Part shown: positions 23,401-35,409 of the stretch, piece by piece
Position numbering within the stretch: the stretch's first letter is position 1
Layout: every line of letters starts with the position of its first letter
DNA from: Amyloporia xantha
Taxonomy: Eukaryota; Basidiomycota; Agaricomycetes; Polyporales; Adustoporiaceae
DNA: 64,000 nucleotides
Assembly: GCA_036971615.1 (NCBI GenBank)
Contig: JAYKKR010000005.1
Location: 1,302,001-1,366,000, forward strand
Direction of reading: 5' to 3'
Notes under the pieces: model-generated
Told to the model about the DNA's origin: nothing
The model's database searches: none
Seen by the model: the letters and a program-made list of their open reading frames with translations, nothing else
Made by a program: the position numbers and the translations under genes

Positions 23401-23466
23401 TGCAGACTCTGGAGAAGCTTTCGAATCGGCTAAAGATACTACAGGATCTGCGGAACTAGAGGACAT
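20465..23466 (-). CDS. transcription factor with two C2H2-type fingers, Zn2Cys6 cluster and Fungal_trans domain
   Basis: Nuclear DNA-binding regulator. Eight exons (23256-23466, 23172-23200, 23052-23116, 21952-22736, 21679-21872, 21482-21616, 21308-21426, 20465-21254) give 775 residues. Finger 1 is SCPLCPAKFTRTTHLSRHLR; finger 2, CDKCHSQFTRSDLLTRHKRS, ends in H-X4-C. A Zn2Cys6 cluster follows directly (SCQSCAESKVKCDLQHPCSK). A Ser-rich linker leads to a fungal-specific middle homology region with SAYLPNMPIVHVATFD, YLHDCYHCIYFSLRPTY and FDMCLPCEDALW. The small exons 29 and 65 nt complete finger 2. A 315-nt intron, long for this locus, separates C2H2 from Zn2Cys6; an ATG at 22732 could start a product lacking the C2H2 fingers. 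Targets are unknown. Confidence 0.85.
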
Positions 23467-23525
23467 GATGCAGTGCAGATAGGAATTGCTGGCGTACTGA
23501 TAGTCCGGATTGAAGTGGAGGGTGC

Positions 23526-23533
23526 AATATATA
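23526..23533 (-). promoter_or_regulatory. TATA-like element before the composite transcription factor
   Basis: CTATATAT on the minus strand, about 60 bp upstream of the chosen ATG at 23466. It argues against using the longer in-frame ATG at 23658. Confidence 0.35.
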
Positions 23534-25896
23534 GTACTCGTCTCCTCTCGGATTGTGACTACATATGCGGTACCGACCGAGACACGGAGATTTCCTGCCC
23601 CCGAGCTTGCGTAGTGCTCTCGCCGCTCGGCAACCTCTCGGCTATTTCCGCGCGGCAATCACAGAAAAGAGTCCAATCATCTTGCGCAGTGCAATGTGGA
23701 TGAACAATATCACTGCAAAGCATCTAATATCGTCCGCATTCGCAACATTTTCGACTAGGACCTTGGGTAGCAACTTTTAGTCAATATAAATAAACCATTA
23801 ATGCTAGATCGTGCTGCACGGTGCACTAGAGCATATCTGGATAATGTTCTTGAAGGTTACGTCTTAGACTCATTTTACATAATCTCGATAGATAGAGCTC
23901 ACTAGAAATTCGAATGTAAGTTCGCAAGTTTTAGTCTTCCACGGAGGGATGAAGAGCTTAACGATCACTTCGATCGCTTCCGTTCCCTCTCTTAAGGCGC
24001 AAGGGGCCCATCGTCAGCCAGTTTCAAACCTACTAGTAGGTAGAGGTCCCCGAGCCCCCGCTTCGAAGTCGTAGCCGTGAGCATAATCGACATTCCTGTA
24101 TAAGTACTGTATTTGCTTGAGTGGGATGAATGAGTCACCTCGGGGATCTACGGTAGTACGTAGGGTCGAAAGACACTCTCGGCTGCTGTGGCCTACCGCA
24201 TCTTTACAAGTCAGTCGAGCATTCTATGCTTCATGACCTTTACTCACAACGAGGAGCACCTAGGAGTCGAACATATACATGGTTTCACATCCTCCCTGAG
24301 ACCAATCGACAACATCCAACTAGCCATTTGAGCTACGGAGGCCGCACGGGCTATAATGATACAAATAGATTTCGAGCACTCCAACGTCATGTCCAGGATG
24401 ATGGAGTGGAGTAATTGTGTCAAGGTTGAACGTTAAAAAAAAGCTTCCCATTAACCGCTTTGAGCACCTGTGTTTGAGGTGAGGTTTCTATCAGCCGCTC
24501 TGAATACACGAAGATTAATGAAACGGTGGTGACTACACACATTGATTAGAGCATTTCTGCTAGGATTTAAATCAGACTAATGATAATGTTATTTCAAGCT
24601 CCACTTAATGTTTTTTGAACATGTATGACGAAATTTCTCAACTTGAATGAAGATGAGATCTGTCCGGATTGGTGTGTTAGAACTTGAAGTAACTCGTAGT
24701 ACTGCTAGTTGACTCTATGCCATACTCCTACCATCTCAATTGCTAGCACCCATGGTAAACGTGAAGCAATTCTGGGGTTCTCTATTGCCCGTTGTAAACC
24801 AGCACACCCTGCACATGATTTTGGAGGCTGTGGGGCGCCAGCTCCTCTAATGCAATTCTCACGATTTCTTAATACAGAAAAACACTAATTTAAATCACAG
24901 CAGAAATGGTCTATTGACGCCAGGCTGGTTGTCCTAAATATACACGCACTGCAGTCCTGAGGATCTGTAATTTCACTGCTGATTGGTTTGGCCCACATTT
25001 GGGGAAGACAATCAAGCTTGACGACCGCTGTTACAGGTGGTACACGGTGCGCTCGACTGAACTGGTGGCAGTAATGGTTATTCAATCATCCGCGGGAAAT
25101 ACCTACTTACAAGGACTCACATATCCATGGGTTGTTCTGAAAACTGGGCGTGCATCACGTTTCGGCTGACTACACCAAGCATCAGTTTCGTAGAGCCCAC
25201 TTATGGATAGGCTCCGACCCAGGCTGTACGTATTGACGTCGGTTGCATCACGAGAATCTTATGCATGCGGCGCCATATGGTGTCTTTCTGACACGAGGGC
25301 CTGAAAGATGCATGCACTGGCAAGGAAACCTTGATGAGTTCAAATAGCGACAGCCTGAGCTCTGGCAGCGTTATGTCACTGGGGGTTGCTTGCCAGCTGT
25401 CAGAACAGTGAGAACACCATGTCCCCGCGAATTTCGGACTGGGCATCAACGTGAGACAAGTCAGAATTCTTGGAATGATGGAAATACTCACGTTCGTTGA
25501 TCGGTCTTGCGGCCACCATCGACCGCACGCCCTTGGCGTCGCAGCTGGTGAACAGATGTTTTCCAGGAGTTTACGGAGGACGTTGTCAGTCTGAAGACCA
25601 GCTATATTGAATAAGATCCCGAATACAAGTGTGTGACCTACGCGATACCGCCTACATCGCCCATGAATGCATGAAATGACCTGGATATCTGAACAGGGAC
25701 AAGAACTGCGGCTAGTTATACAATGCCTACGACTCATCGTACATCCGCTATAGTTAGACAGCGACAAGAAAAGCGAGAGATGCAATAATATGAACGATAA
25801 CAAATAGGGGCAATCAAGAATAACTGAACGAACGAAGACACATCAACTCCTCCTAAAGATGCTCATGTGGAATCATAACCGGTAACTGCTGTCCAC
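23534..25896. other. 2.4 kb region without a supported gene
   Basis: AT-richer than its surroundings. It contains a tRNA-like box A/box B pair around 24253-24340 that does not fold (see rejected) and a 200-codon minus-strand frame at 25201-25803. That frame contains intron-like signals (GTGAGT at 25493 down to CCAG near 25440) but no recognisable domain. Confidence 0.4.
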
Positions 25897-28800
25897 TCAC
25901 TTGCCCATCAACTGCAGGCTCTGCACAAAGCCTTTGATTCCTCCAAAGCGCTGCTTACCACCTGCCTGACTCGGCTGGCCGCGAGCGTTGGGCATTGTAT
26001 TCTGCCACGAGTCGGGCGACGAGAAGCCCATCTTCACGAGCTTATTCGCACGCGCCGCCTGGCGTTCTTGACTGCTCAGCTCTCTGGTGGGTCTACGACA
26101 GGAGTCCTGCGCAGGAGCAGTGGAGATCCTAGAGAGAGGCATGCCGAAGGAGGGGCTGGAGGACATGACGTCTGACTCCGGATCGGGGGTGCGAGACCGG
26201 CGAACTCTTGCCCGCTTGTCAACATATGCCTCTGACCTCACCTTCAGATGAGAGCTCTTCGGCGGTGTTAGCGAGGCCGCGGTGTCGCCTTTAAGATCAG
26301 CAGTTGGTGGCGATATCGAAGTTGTGATGAACTGAGACCGGGACGCGGAAGGCTGATGCAGGTTGATAGATGAAGCTGACCCATCCCTTCGCGGCGATGG
26401 AAACATGTCTGATGTAGCTGGAAATGATCGATACCATAAGCTATGGGAATCGAGGAGACATAAAATATACCCACAGTCGCCACCACTTGTATGCGGTCTC
26501 CTCACCCTTGACTGCCTGATCGTGGTGTTGTGATGCGTCCTCTCCTCCAGACTGTATTTTCTGTCTAAATGCCTCATACTGATGCTCCGACCTTTCGCTT
26601 GATCGAGCGAGCCTCTCCCGGTGGCTGCGAGACTCATACTCTGTGTGAACGAATGACCATGTCGTCTCTCCTCCTCTTCCTGCTTGAACTTGCGCTCGAT
26701 GGCCAAGCTTTCCCCGTACGCCGCCAACTTGGCGCTCAGCGGTGTCCGGCCGATAGTGCCGTCATGCATAGACACCACGTTCGCCTCGGCATCCTGCATC
26801 TCAAGAATGCTCTGTTGGGCCCGCTGGACCAGTGCCTCTGCTTGCGCGTGCGATGAAATGGAGCGAATGTCGATATCGAGCGCGGCTGGAGGAACTTTGG
26901 CCGTGACCGTCCCTTCGTCGTCGTTAGCGAATGAGCCAGAAGTGGAAGGCCCGCGCTGGATGCCGCCTCGCCCACCCTGCTCAATGGAAGGGTATTCGGG
27001 AGGGGTCGAGACAGCGGGAGCGATATGTGGAGGTGGTAGCTGTGACTGCGTTATGCCTGGAGTCGAGACATATCCACTTGTGCCGGTGGTGCTCATGCTG
27101 CTCATCGAGTCCCCCCGAAGCCTGTTCTCGATCCCGTGGATCCCCAAGAAATTGGGATGTGTCGGTGACTCACTCTCGTCGGGAGGTGGCTCGTTGATAC
27201 TGAAGGGGCAGTCAAATCCGGCCGTCTCTATTACTACTCCGGGGGACGGTAGCGGCGATAATGATCCTTGAGACGACTGCGTCGAGTGTGTTCTGGTCCG
27301 TTCCTCCATCTTCAGTGCGCTCAACCGCGTACCTAACTCTACAACGCCGACTCGTGGCGCAATCGGCTCCCCATACTGCTCCTCTTCCTCGTCGGCGTCA
27401 ACAGCGTGGCCATCCTCAGGCTCGTCTGTCAACGGCACCTCATGGTTGGCGCCATCCAGGGTGACCACAAGGGGTGAGCGCGGATTATCTGATACCGTTC
27501 CGCTCCGTATCGAGCTGATGCTCTTGGCCACCCTGATACTCCTGGCCGGACTATTACTCGTTTGCCTCCGAAAGCTGCTCGGCCGTATTGTGGGACTGGT
27601 ACTGGGGTCGAATCGCAAAGCACGCGGCGAAGGGAGGTCGGAGCGAGGGCTCTCAGTCTGTGACTGCCCAGAGGAGATTGATCGATTGTGGGGTCGGAGG
27701 ATGCTAGGCCTTACTGAAGGACTTCTATGGGTCGATGATGACTCTGGTCTGGAATCAGGTGGTAAAGCAAGGTGTTGACCAGGATTTGATCGCGAACGAA
27801 GTCGTTCTTCCGACAAGGCGCGATGCAACTCCACGGCGAGTGGGCGGTGGGAGGTGGCTCTCGACTCGCCCTCACTGAATAATCGACCACGGAACCTGCG
27901 CGATGCTGTAGGATCTGTAGGGGACCGGTCTATACGTGGCATGGGTGGATGCTCCGAGGGCTCATTGGTAAGAAGTGGTGCGGGACTAGTTGCGCGATGG
28001 CGAGGAGCTGGAGAAGTAGAGCCAGAAGCACTGGGTGAATTTGACGAGGCATAGCCAGATGAGCTTTCGGACATCCCGTATGAATCCCCTATGCTTTTCT
28101 TAAATATGCTCAGCAGGGAAACCTTCCCCTTGAGCCTGTGTGTAGCGGGAGACGAATCCGCGTCTGTTCCTGCAGATCGAGGTCTTCGTGAGGAAGGACC
28201 GCGAGAACGTCGTGTGATGGGCACCGCGCTGTGCGCGTCAAAAACATCGGGGAGCGAAGGGCGACGACCGCCAGGTTCGGTTGCAGGGGAATCGGTAATT
28301 GTCCGTAGTAGGGTATCTTCAGGGGATTCGCTGGGCAGTAATGGCGACGCGATAATGGGTTCCAAAGACGAAATTGCCATGTCGGACTGCGCCGATGACG
28401 GGTGTGGGTAAGAGAGCGAAGGCTTCAACATTTGCAGCGCATGATCAAGGGACCGTTTTACGCGGATCCTCTTACCAGAAGTACAGATGCGGCAGTCGCT
28501 GGAGGAGCATGGCAGATGCCGCTCCTCCCTGGACAGGGTACCGTTGGGAGTAATATCAGCATGAAAATAGTCCACCTCCTCCTTCTCTCTGAGATCTTTG
28601 TCCTTGTTAATATACCACTGCTGCAACACGTCTGCACAAGCCAACCATCCGTTTTGCCTTGCCAGCATCTCAGGGGTTTTCCCATGCTTGTCGGGACGAT
28701 CGGGGTGTGCGCCATGCAGGAGTAAAGTCAACACTACCGGAGTATGACCGTTGGCGCAAGCAAAATGCAGAGGTGTCGAGCCGGAGGCACCAACGATAGG

Positions 28801-29169
28801 AGCGGAAGCAGCACGGCCCTTGTCGCTGGAGTATTTCCGAGGCAGGCTGTCCAAACAGTTTCGAACCGGACGAAGTCATTAAATCTATCGAATCAACTTA
28901 CCGTGGTGCATTGACATCTGCCCCTCTTTCAATCAACAACCTGACCACAAGATCGTTTCCACCAGAGCAGGCCGCATGAAGTGGCAAAACACCATCGAGG
29001 ACTGAATTTATCGGCTGTCCGTGTTCAAGTGCATACTTTACCAGACCGAGATTCCCTGTGGCGGCAGCAGAGTGGAGACCAAGGTAAGGGACTGGATGAG
29101 GGTGTTTATCCTGTCAGCGGGATCGCGATAGGATGGTGTACGGGTGAAACCTACATTCGATGGTGACAT
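25897..29169 (-). CDS. ankyrin-repeat protein with long disordered C-terminus
   Basis: Exons 29142-29169, 28902-29091, 26475-28846 and 25897-26408 give 1033 residues. The first 140 residues hold about four ankyrin repeats: PYLGLHSAAATGNLGLVKYA, GVLPLHAACSGGNDLVVRLL, GSTPLHFACANGHTPVVLTL and a degenerate GKTPEMLARQNGW. After a CxxxxCxxC-like CSSSDCRICTSG and a basic KRIRVKRSL patch, the remaining 850 residues are Ser/Pro/Arg-rich and predicted disordered, with many SP/TP sites. It is probably a scaffold or signalling adaptor; the partner is unknown. The N-terminal 28-nt exon depends on a weak donor (GTACAC) and is the least certain part. The 66-nt intron near the 3' end has no stop and keeps frame if retained. 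Confidence 0.8.
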
Positions 29170-31146
29170 TATACTTGGCCTCGATCGCGTCGGTCCTCTG
29201 GATTTTAGGCACTACAGGCATACTCGTTCAAGCTGTCGAATACGATACGATGTGGCACACAGATAGTGCCCATATATCGCGGCGCTGTGAAGTGGGAAAG
29301 CGTGAAGGTAACGACGCTGCGTGATCTCGGTGTAGGCCTAAATGTCTCTTTCAGGCTCTGCGATGGACGCGGAGGTCGAGTAACGGGTGATCGAACGGAG
29401 AGCCTGATGAGTGCCCAGTGGCTGTGGTCGAGTAAAGCCACGACCTCGGTGTGGGCAAGAGCAGTCGAGGACGACCACGGTGGGGTGAGTGCGGCCACGA
29501 CGGTTCGGAAGAAAGAAGAGGACGAGGGAGGGGTCAAAGGGACAGAGTATGGGCGGCTGTCGGGTGACATAAGCTTCCGTCTGGCACATTTCAGACGCCC
29601 AAATCTGAATCCGCTCGGACTAGTGCTCTGCCCTCCGGAAGTATCCTGTTCTTCTCCCGCCCATGTTGCCACTCCTCTGCATCTGTTCTCCTTCAATGTC
29701 ACCTGGCTTTCACAATTACATGTCTGATGCCCTGTGGCGGTTGTCCGCGCAACGATGCCAACTGTTCTCATCCACGGCAACCCTCTCCTAATTTCACCCA
29801 CTCGCTGGCAGCTATCTTCGGCTTTCATTCTTATTCGCGACTCCACAGACAGGCAGGCACTAACACATCTCCTATCGGCCATCTGGGTGCTAAACAATCT
29901 GGCCGTCGCCGAAACTTCGAGTTCTACACCGTCATGATGCATCCGGCGAAGTATGTAGTTCATGCGATGCACATGCGGTGCATCGAACTTCATCCCCATA
30001 CTTCATGCTAGCGCTTGGTGCGGCGTTCGTTGTTAGGTAAAGGCTCATACCGGCGTCGTTTATAGGACAGGCTAGTATCATTCGTAAGCCTTAGTACCAC
30101 CTGGCCCTGCATTGATTGATCTATCTGCTTGGCATCAAGCTGAGGACCTGAGCATCTCGTCCTCTGAGTTACTCGGCGCTCTTCTTTCGGAGATGGACCT
30201 ACATAAGGACTTTATTATCCGGCTCAAATGAAGCGTACTGTGCGATTAGATTCGTGCGAGCGCCCTATCCTGCCTCAAGGCGAGTCGCCGTGTGGCTACT
30301 GCCTAGCCTCCGGTCAGGCCCCACTGCCGGGTCATTATGGAACTGTCGCACACACCGTCACTGCGTACAGGTTCATCTCGTGCACAGCACGTTGTTGCCG
30401 TTGTTTGAACGTGTGTTGGCACACCTTAAAGGCCTAAGACACAACTGCACGAGGGTTACGGCAAGACCCTGCCCTCATGATGAGTATCGTCCAAGTCTCG
30501 ATATTGCGAATCATGATGAACTTACGTATTGCCCACTAGTGGACGGTTAGCGCTATGTCCTATGTGGTCCACAAATCGTGTACAGTTAAGCTGAGGCCAC
30601 ACCTACTACTTTGAGGCCTGTGATCCGGTCGAGGCCGTGATTGAGCGCTGCCACGGTAATCTTGTGAGTTGCCAATTCTTGCAGGACTGATTTAATGCAT
30701 CATGGATGTGACCGTTGAACCGCACAGCCGCAGTTTTGTCATTGTGTTCAGTTAAATCTGGAGAAGGTTGAGAGATGTGGCAGTGTGATACGGCTCTGAT
30801 CATCTCAGTGACCATGCCCATGAAAGATGTAGTTAATCGCAAATCATGTCAACCCAATTATAGACTGTAAATATTTTGCACAAACTCGGCATGTGTGATC
30901 TCGTGTACATGCAGCAACTGCGTGAAGAAGACATCTAACAAGCATATTTCCAAATTTCAGGTGCGCTCACCGTGCGCACTGCGCAAGGTCCGATCACGTG
31001 GCTTTTCTATCATGCATGCGAGGATACCGAGCTGGTTGACTCTTCAGTACTAGTGCTCGACCTATCCGCTTAGTGTTAAACACAGTGCAGTCCTTACGGA
31101 CTCAGCTGCTCTACAGAATTCTGTCTAGGACCGCCTGAATTGCGAC
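29170..31146. other. divergent 2 kb intergenic region
   Basis: Lies between the oppositely oriented starts of the ankyrin and HAD genes, so it holds both promoters. A 264-codon minus frame (29205-29999) has no protein-like features or splice support. Confidence 0.45.
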
Positions 31147-33017
31147 ATGAGTCGCGTCCAGACAGCCCTGCGGTGCTACAGGGCCTCCTGCTCGCCGACT
31201 TCACCATGGAGAGCGGTGGTCCGGTCTTACCAAAGTCAGTCCAATTCAGGTTGCACGAGAGCTAAATGTTGACCTAAGGATAGATTCTGCACATGCACGG
31301 CCGCATGTGCCACCTCTCGCATTTGCGTTTGACGTGGTATGTGCATTACTCATAAAGTTTGATATGAGACGATATTAATGTCCCCCCCAAACCCCACTGC
31401 AAGGACGGCGTACTCGTCCGTGGGCCCCATACGCTACCAGCCGCGAGGCGCGCACTGGCAGTGCTTGAAGGGGACAACCCGACAGGAAGGTGTGCTCATT
31501 GACGAACGACGTCCTCCGGCATTGAATTAACGAGACTGACGGTAGTAAGATACCCTACGTTCTCGTCAGTGCTAAATTTGGTTTTTGTGCTCCCGAACTC
31601 GTGTCTGAAGATAAGAACACATGCATCAGATTACTAATGGTGGTGGTGCCAGCGAGGAAGTCCGGTGCCAGAAGCTCACTGAGCAACTCGGCTTCAATGT
31701 CAGTGTCACTCCAGCTAGTCTCCTTTGATATCGGCCTCTGATGTGAAATCATCCCGCGCGCCCTCAACTATCAGATCCATCCGCTCCAATTTGTTCAGTC
31801 TCACACTATTCTCAAGTCCACGGTCAATGCATATGCAGATGTTCCCGTGTTGGTCCTTGGTGGACGGAATGATGAGGTCCGCAAAGTGGCCGAAGGGTAG
31901 TATCCAGGTGATGCGGTTTCGAACTTAACATGCTGACCTCCTGTTCAGCTATGGGTTCAAAAAGGTATATACCACACTAGATGTGCTTGCGTGGAATTCA
32001 GCGTGAGCCTTGGCTTGAAATAACAGTCATCAAGTATCAGAGATGGTAACTGAATATTAGGGTTTGGCCTTTCCACGATTTAACGTCGGCAGAGCAGCAG
32101 TCCACGAAGGTATCCTTATTTCTCTTCGGCTCGGATGTCTCACCCAACGTTGCGGACTAGGCCGTCGACTTCTCAGATACACCCATTGCCGCCATCTTTG
32201 TGTTCCACGATCCCCGCAACTGGGCGCTCGATATTCAAGTAATATGTGACGTGATTCTATCTCGTGGTATCATCGGTGCACCATATGTGTCTCCCACGGA
32301 CCACAACAAACAGGACAGCAGACCACTTCCAGAGCTTATCTTTTGCAACCCTGACGTTCTGTGGGGTTCGAACTTCGATCGTCCCCGGCTTGGGCAGGGG
32401 GCATTCCGAATTGCCTTCCAAGCAGTGTACAAGGCGAGGACTTCCTGATCCTCGGGATGTGACGGTACCCAATAAGCCTGACACTCGATTATCAGGCACT
32501 CTCCGGGTCGGAATATCCCTACGTACAATACGGTAAGCCGACAGAAGCGACTTATAAGTTCGCCAAGCAGGTACTGCAGGATCGGTTCAAAGATCTATAT
32601 GGCGACGTGACAGGGCGACAACCACATGTGTAAGTGGCAGGCTTAAGATGGACGCTTACCACAGCAATTCTGACTGACAATTATTGATGCAGATACATGG
32701 TAGGAGGTAAGACTCGCTTTTTGCCCACTCGTGTCGGTTCTAAATCTCACGCCATCGTCTTAGATAATCCCGAATCAGGTAAATAGTCTTCCGAGCTGTC
32801 CATCGAAATCTTCCACTGATGATCGTTTGTTCTGGTAGACATCGCAGGTGCCAATGCAGCGGGTTGGTCCTCGTTGTTAGTCCGGACTGGGGTGTATGAC
32901 CCACAACAAGGGCCACCGGCTCATGTTCCCACCCATGAGGTCCAGGACGTCGAAGAGGCAGTCCGATGGGCTATTGAGCGAGAGCTCGGGGAAAGCCGGA
33001 ATATTTCAAAAACATAA
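31147..33017 (+). CDS. mitochondrial HAD-superfamily hydrolase, CECR5/HDHD5 type
   Basis: Class IIA HAD phosphatase-like protein, 384 residues from 13 exons: 31147-31234, 31284-31336, 31404-31489, 31546-31564, 31630-31698, 31775-31896, 31949-32002, 32061-32109, 32161-32433, 32496-32629, 32693-32706, 32764-32778 and 32839-33017. The N-terminus (MSRVQTALRCYRAS, then RAVVRSYQ) looks like a mitochondrial presequence. HAD motif I is FAFDVDGVLVRG, motif II ITNGGGASEEV, the cap contains PVLVLGGRNDEVRKVAEGYG, and motif IV is NPESDIAGANAAGW. Three exons are only 14-19 nt, and the intron at 32434-32495 has a GC donor (AAG|GCGAGG). Because of this fragmentation no long frame betrays the gene. The reaction is unknown; the human homologue is an uncharacterised mitochondrial protein. 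Confidence 0.88.
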
Positions 33018-33382
33018 TATGATCCTTGTCTAAGAATATCGCGCACATATATCTGATTCAATATCGCTTGTAATAAATCTCAAATCTGTCCTTTATGGAC
33101 CGATTATCGAGATCCAGTGCACAGCTGCAGTGTACTTTCAATTTATGGGCAAAACACGCCGGCCATTATGCATTTGACGAAGACAGTGCTTAGGTAGATG
33201 AAAAGGGGGCATTCTGCAGATGATTGGAGGGGGGAGAATGATGTGCCCCAGCGTCGGTGATTTTGATCGATCGGCCGGGGCTCGCCCCTCTCTCAAGATC
33301 TCATCCTCAGACCACTCCCGGTCCCCGCTTCGTATACCATATTCACAGACTATCAGTACCACGGCCCCTTGCCCGTGACTGG
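33018..33382. other. intergenic between HAD and ferroportin genes
   Basis: 365 bp, tandem orientation; 3' UTR of the HAD gene and promoter of the ferroportin gene. No TATA box is obvious. Confidence 0.5.
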
Positions 33383-35409
33383 ATGCCAGAAATCGAACTG
33401 AAAGAGCAGACAGTTGAACCTACTTCCACGCACTATGAGCCTGATGTACACGGGACGTCTTCTAGTTTCCATTGTCAGTCGCCTCCGAAGGATTGCGTAG
33501 AAGCCGACGCTACTACCACCGTTGTAGGAGACGCAACGCTGCAGGAGCTTTCAGCCACCCAAGGGGACGAAGAAATAGTCAGGGCAGTCACTACCCGTCT
33601 TGATAGACGAGCGTTATATCTCCTGCTGGTGCAGCACTTCTCAAAGTAACCAGTCATCTCAGCAGTCCTTCGCTGATACGATCTAGTATTGACACCCTTC
33701 TTCTAGCTCGTGGGGATCTCGCACAGCCGAGTTCGCCATATATCTGTTTCTCATCACTATCTTCCCAGATACTTTACTACCAGCGTCTCTCTTCGGGTTT
33801 CTGACCACAGGCTCTGCGATCATCCTCTCTGGATGGGCTGGACACCAAGTCGACATCCGCCATAATCTGAGGCTTGTGCGTCTGTGTATCATCGTCATCA
33901 AGGCCTCCACTTGTGGAGCTTACGCTGGGACTCTCGCCCTGCTATACCACCATGGAAGTGGGCTACCGCAGTACTGGTCTTCGCCACTCTCCTCCGGCAT
34001 GTTTGCACTCATCGTCATCTGCGGCTGTGTGCAAAATCTGGCGGGGGTCGCTATCTCGGTGGCGATTGAGAGAGACTGGGTGACCGTCATTGCCGACGGG
34101 TCGTCGGACACTCTGACCATGATCAATACCTATATGCGGCGAATTGATCTGCTCTGCAAACTCCTCGCCCCACTATTTGTCTCTCTGCTCACTACGGCTG
34201 CGTCTTATACTTTCGCTGCCTGTTTCCTCTGTGGCGTCGAAGCTGTCTCTGTTGTATTTGAGCTTATATGTACGTCCGTACTCCTTAGGCTTAAAGTTGA
34301 AGAATTCACCATTCCTTCATCTCGTGTAGGGATTGCAATTGTATATCATCGGTTCCCTGTTTTGAAGGCCGCTCAGACAGCCAAAGAGGCGGCCAAACAG
34401 CAAGAACAGCGACAGCACGACCGTATAGCACCTGGCGCTCATTTCATGCGCTCGGTAGCAAGTCAGATCGACATACACATAAAAAACAGCCTCTCGGACT
34501 GGCGCGAATTCATCAGACACCCGATCTTCCTCTCTTCCGTCGCCATATCCTGCTTGTACTTCACCGTCCTGAGCTTCGACGGCACTATGCTGAGCTATCT
34601 CAAGTCTGAGACCTACAGCGACCCGTTTATCGCGGGGATGCGCGGGCTGAACGTGGTCGCGGGGCTGGCTGGTACACTGACTATGCCTGTGCTGGAGCGC
34701 AAGTTAGGCCTCGTTCGTGCGGGAAATTGGAGCATTTGGTAGGATTCTCGTATTTTTGGCGCGTAGAATAAGGTTACTCAGCTATAGCCGGTGATGGGAT
34801 CAAGGTGGGAGGCCCTATGCCTACTGCCTGTTGTCCTCTCCTTCTATGTAGGCGCACCTTCTACCAATGAACGGCCCCCGGCTTGGAATGCTGCTCTGCT
34901 ATTTGGAGGTAGGTATTGAAGTGCTCCGCTCTTGCGATTGTGACGTCCTCATGAGGGTTCGGCAGGGATGATGCTTTCTAGGATAGGACTCTGGGCCTTT
35001 GACCTGTGTCAGTTGAAGGAACTACAGATGGCCTTGGCCACCCACCCTCGTCGAAATGCGATGTAAGGGATTTATGCTGTCACTTCATTCTGTCAACACA
35101 TTCTCACTGTCCCCGTGTTATCATCAGCTCTGCGCTTCAGTACTCCCTCCAGAACATGGCAGATATGCTCAAAGTGAGAACGCATCATCCCTCCTCGCAT
35201 GTCTGTGTCTGCGGCTGACTTCGGCGTAGTACGTCCTCACCATGATTCTGTCACGCCCCTCCCAGTTCAGGATTGCGGCACTGGCCTCTTTCGTAAGCGT
35301 CGTGCTCGGTGCTATGACCTACCTCGCATACGTGAGAAAGGAGCGCGGCCACATCCTGCATCACAGCTTCGGCGACATGGTACCGCTCTTGAAGTGGAAG
35401 ACACGATGA
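33383..35409 (+). CDS. ferroportin-like metal exporter (SLC40A/FPN1 family)
   Basis: Multi-pass transporter of the ferroportin family, which exports ferrous iron or related metals from the cytosol. Exons 33383-33645, 33707-34269, 34330-34738, 34805-34908, 34966-35062, 35128-35173 and 35230-35409 give 553 residues. A hydrophilic N-terminus of about 80 residues precedes SNSWGSRTAEFAIYLFLI and IFPDTLLPASLFGFLTTGSA; these resemble the plant IREG3/MAR1 branch more than the animal one. Later segments are GHQVDIRHNLRLVRL, FLSSVAISCLYFTVLSFDGT, RGLNVVAGLAGTL and LWAFDLCQLKELQMA. The 60-nt intron at 34270-34329 has no stop. One acceptor (CAAG at 34804) is less certain. Whether it sits in the plasma membrane, vacuole or mitochondria cannot be told. 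Confidence 0.87.

Noticed and set aside
24253..24348. Possible tRNA on the minus strand with good box A (TAGCTCAAATGG) and box B (GTTCGACTCC).
   Set aside because: The 5' GGCCTCC and 3' ends do not pair, the D stem and T stem are poor, and no clear anticodon arm can be drawn. At most a degenerate tRNA.
29205..29999. 264-codon minus-strand frame upstream of the ankyrin gene.
   Set aside because: No recognisable motif, atypical composition, lies in the divergent promoter region.
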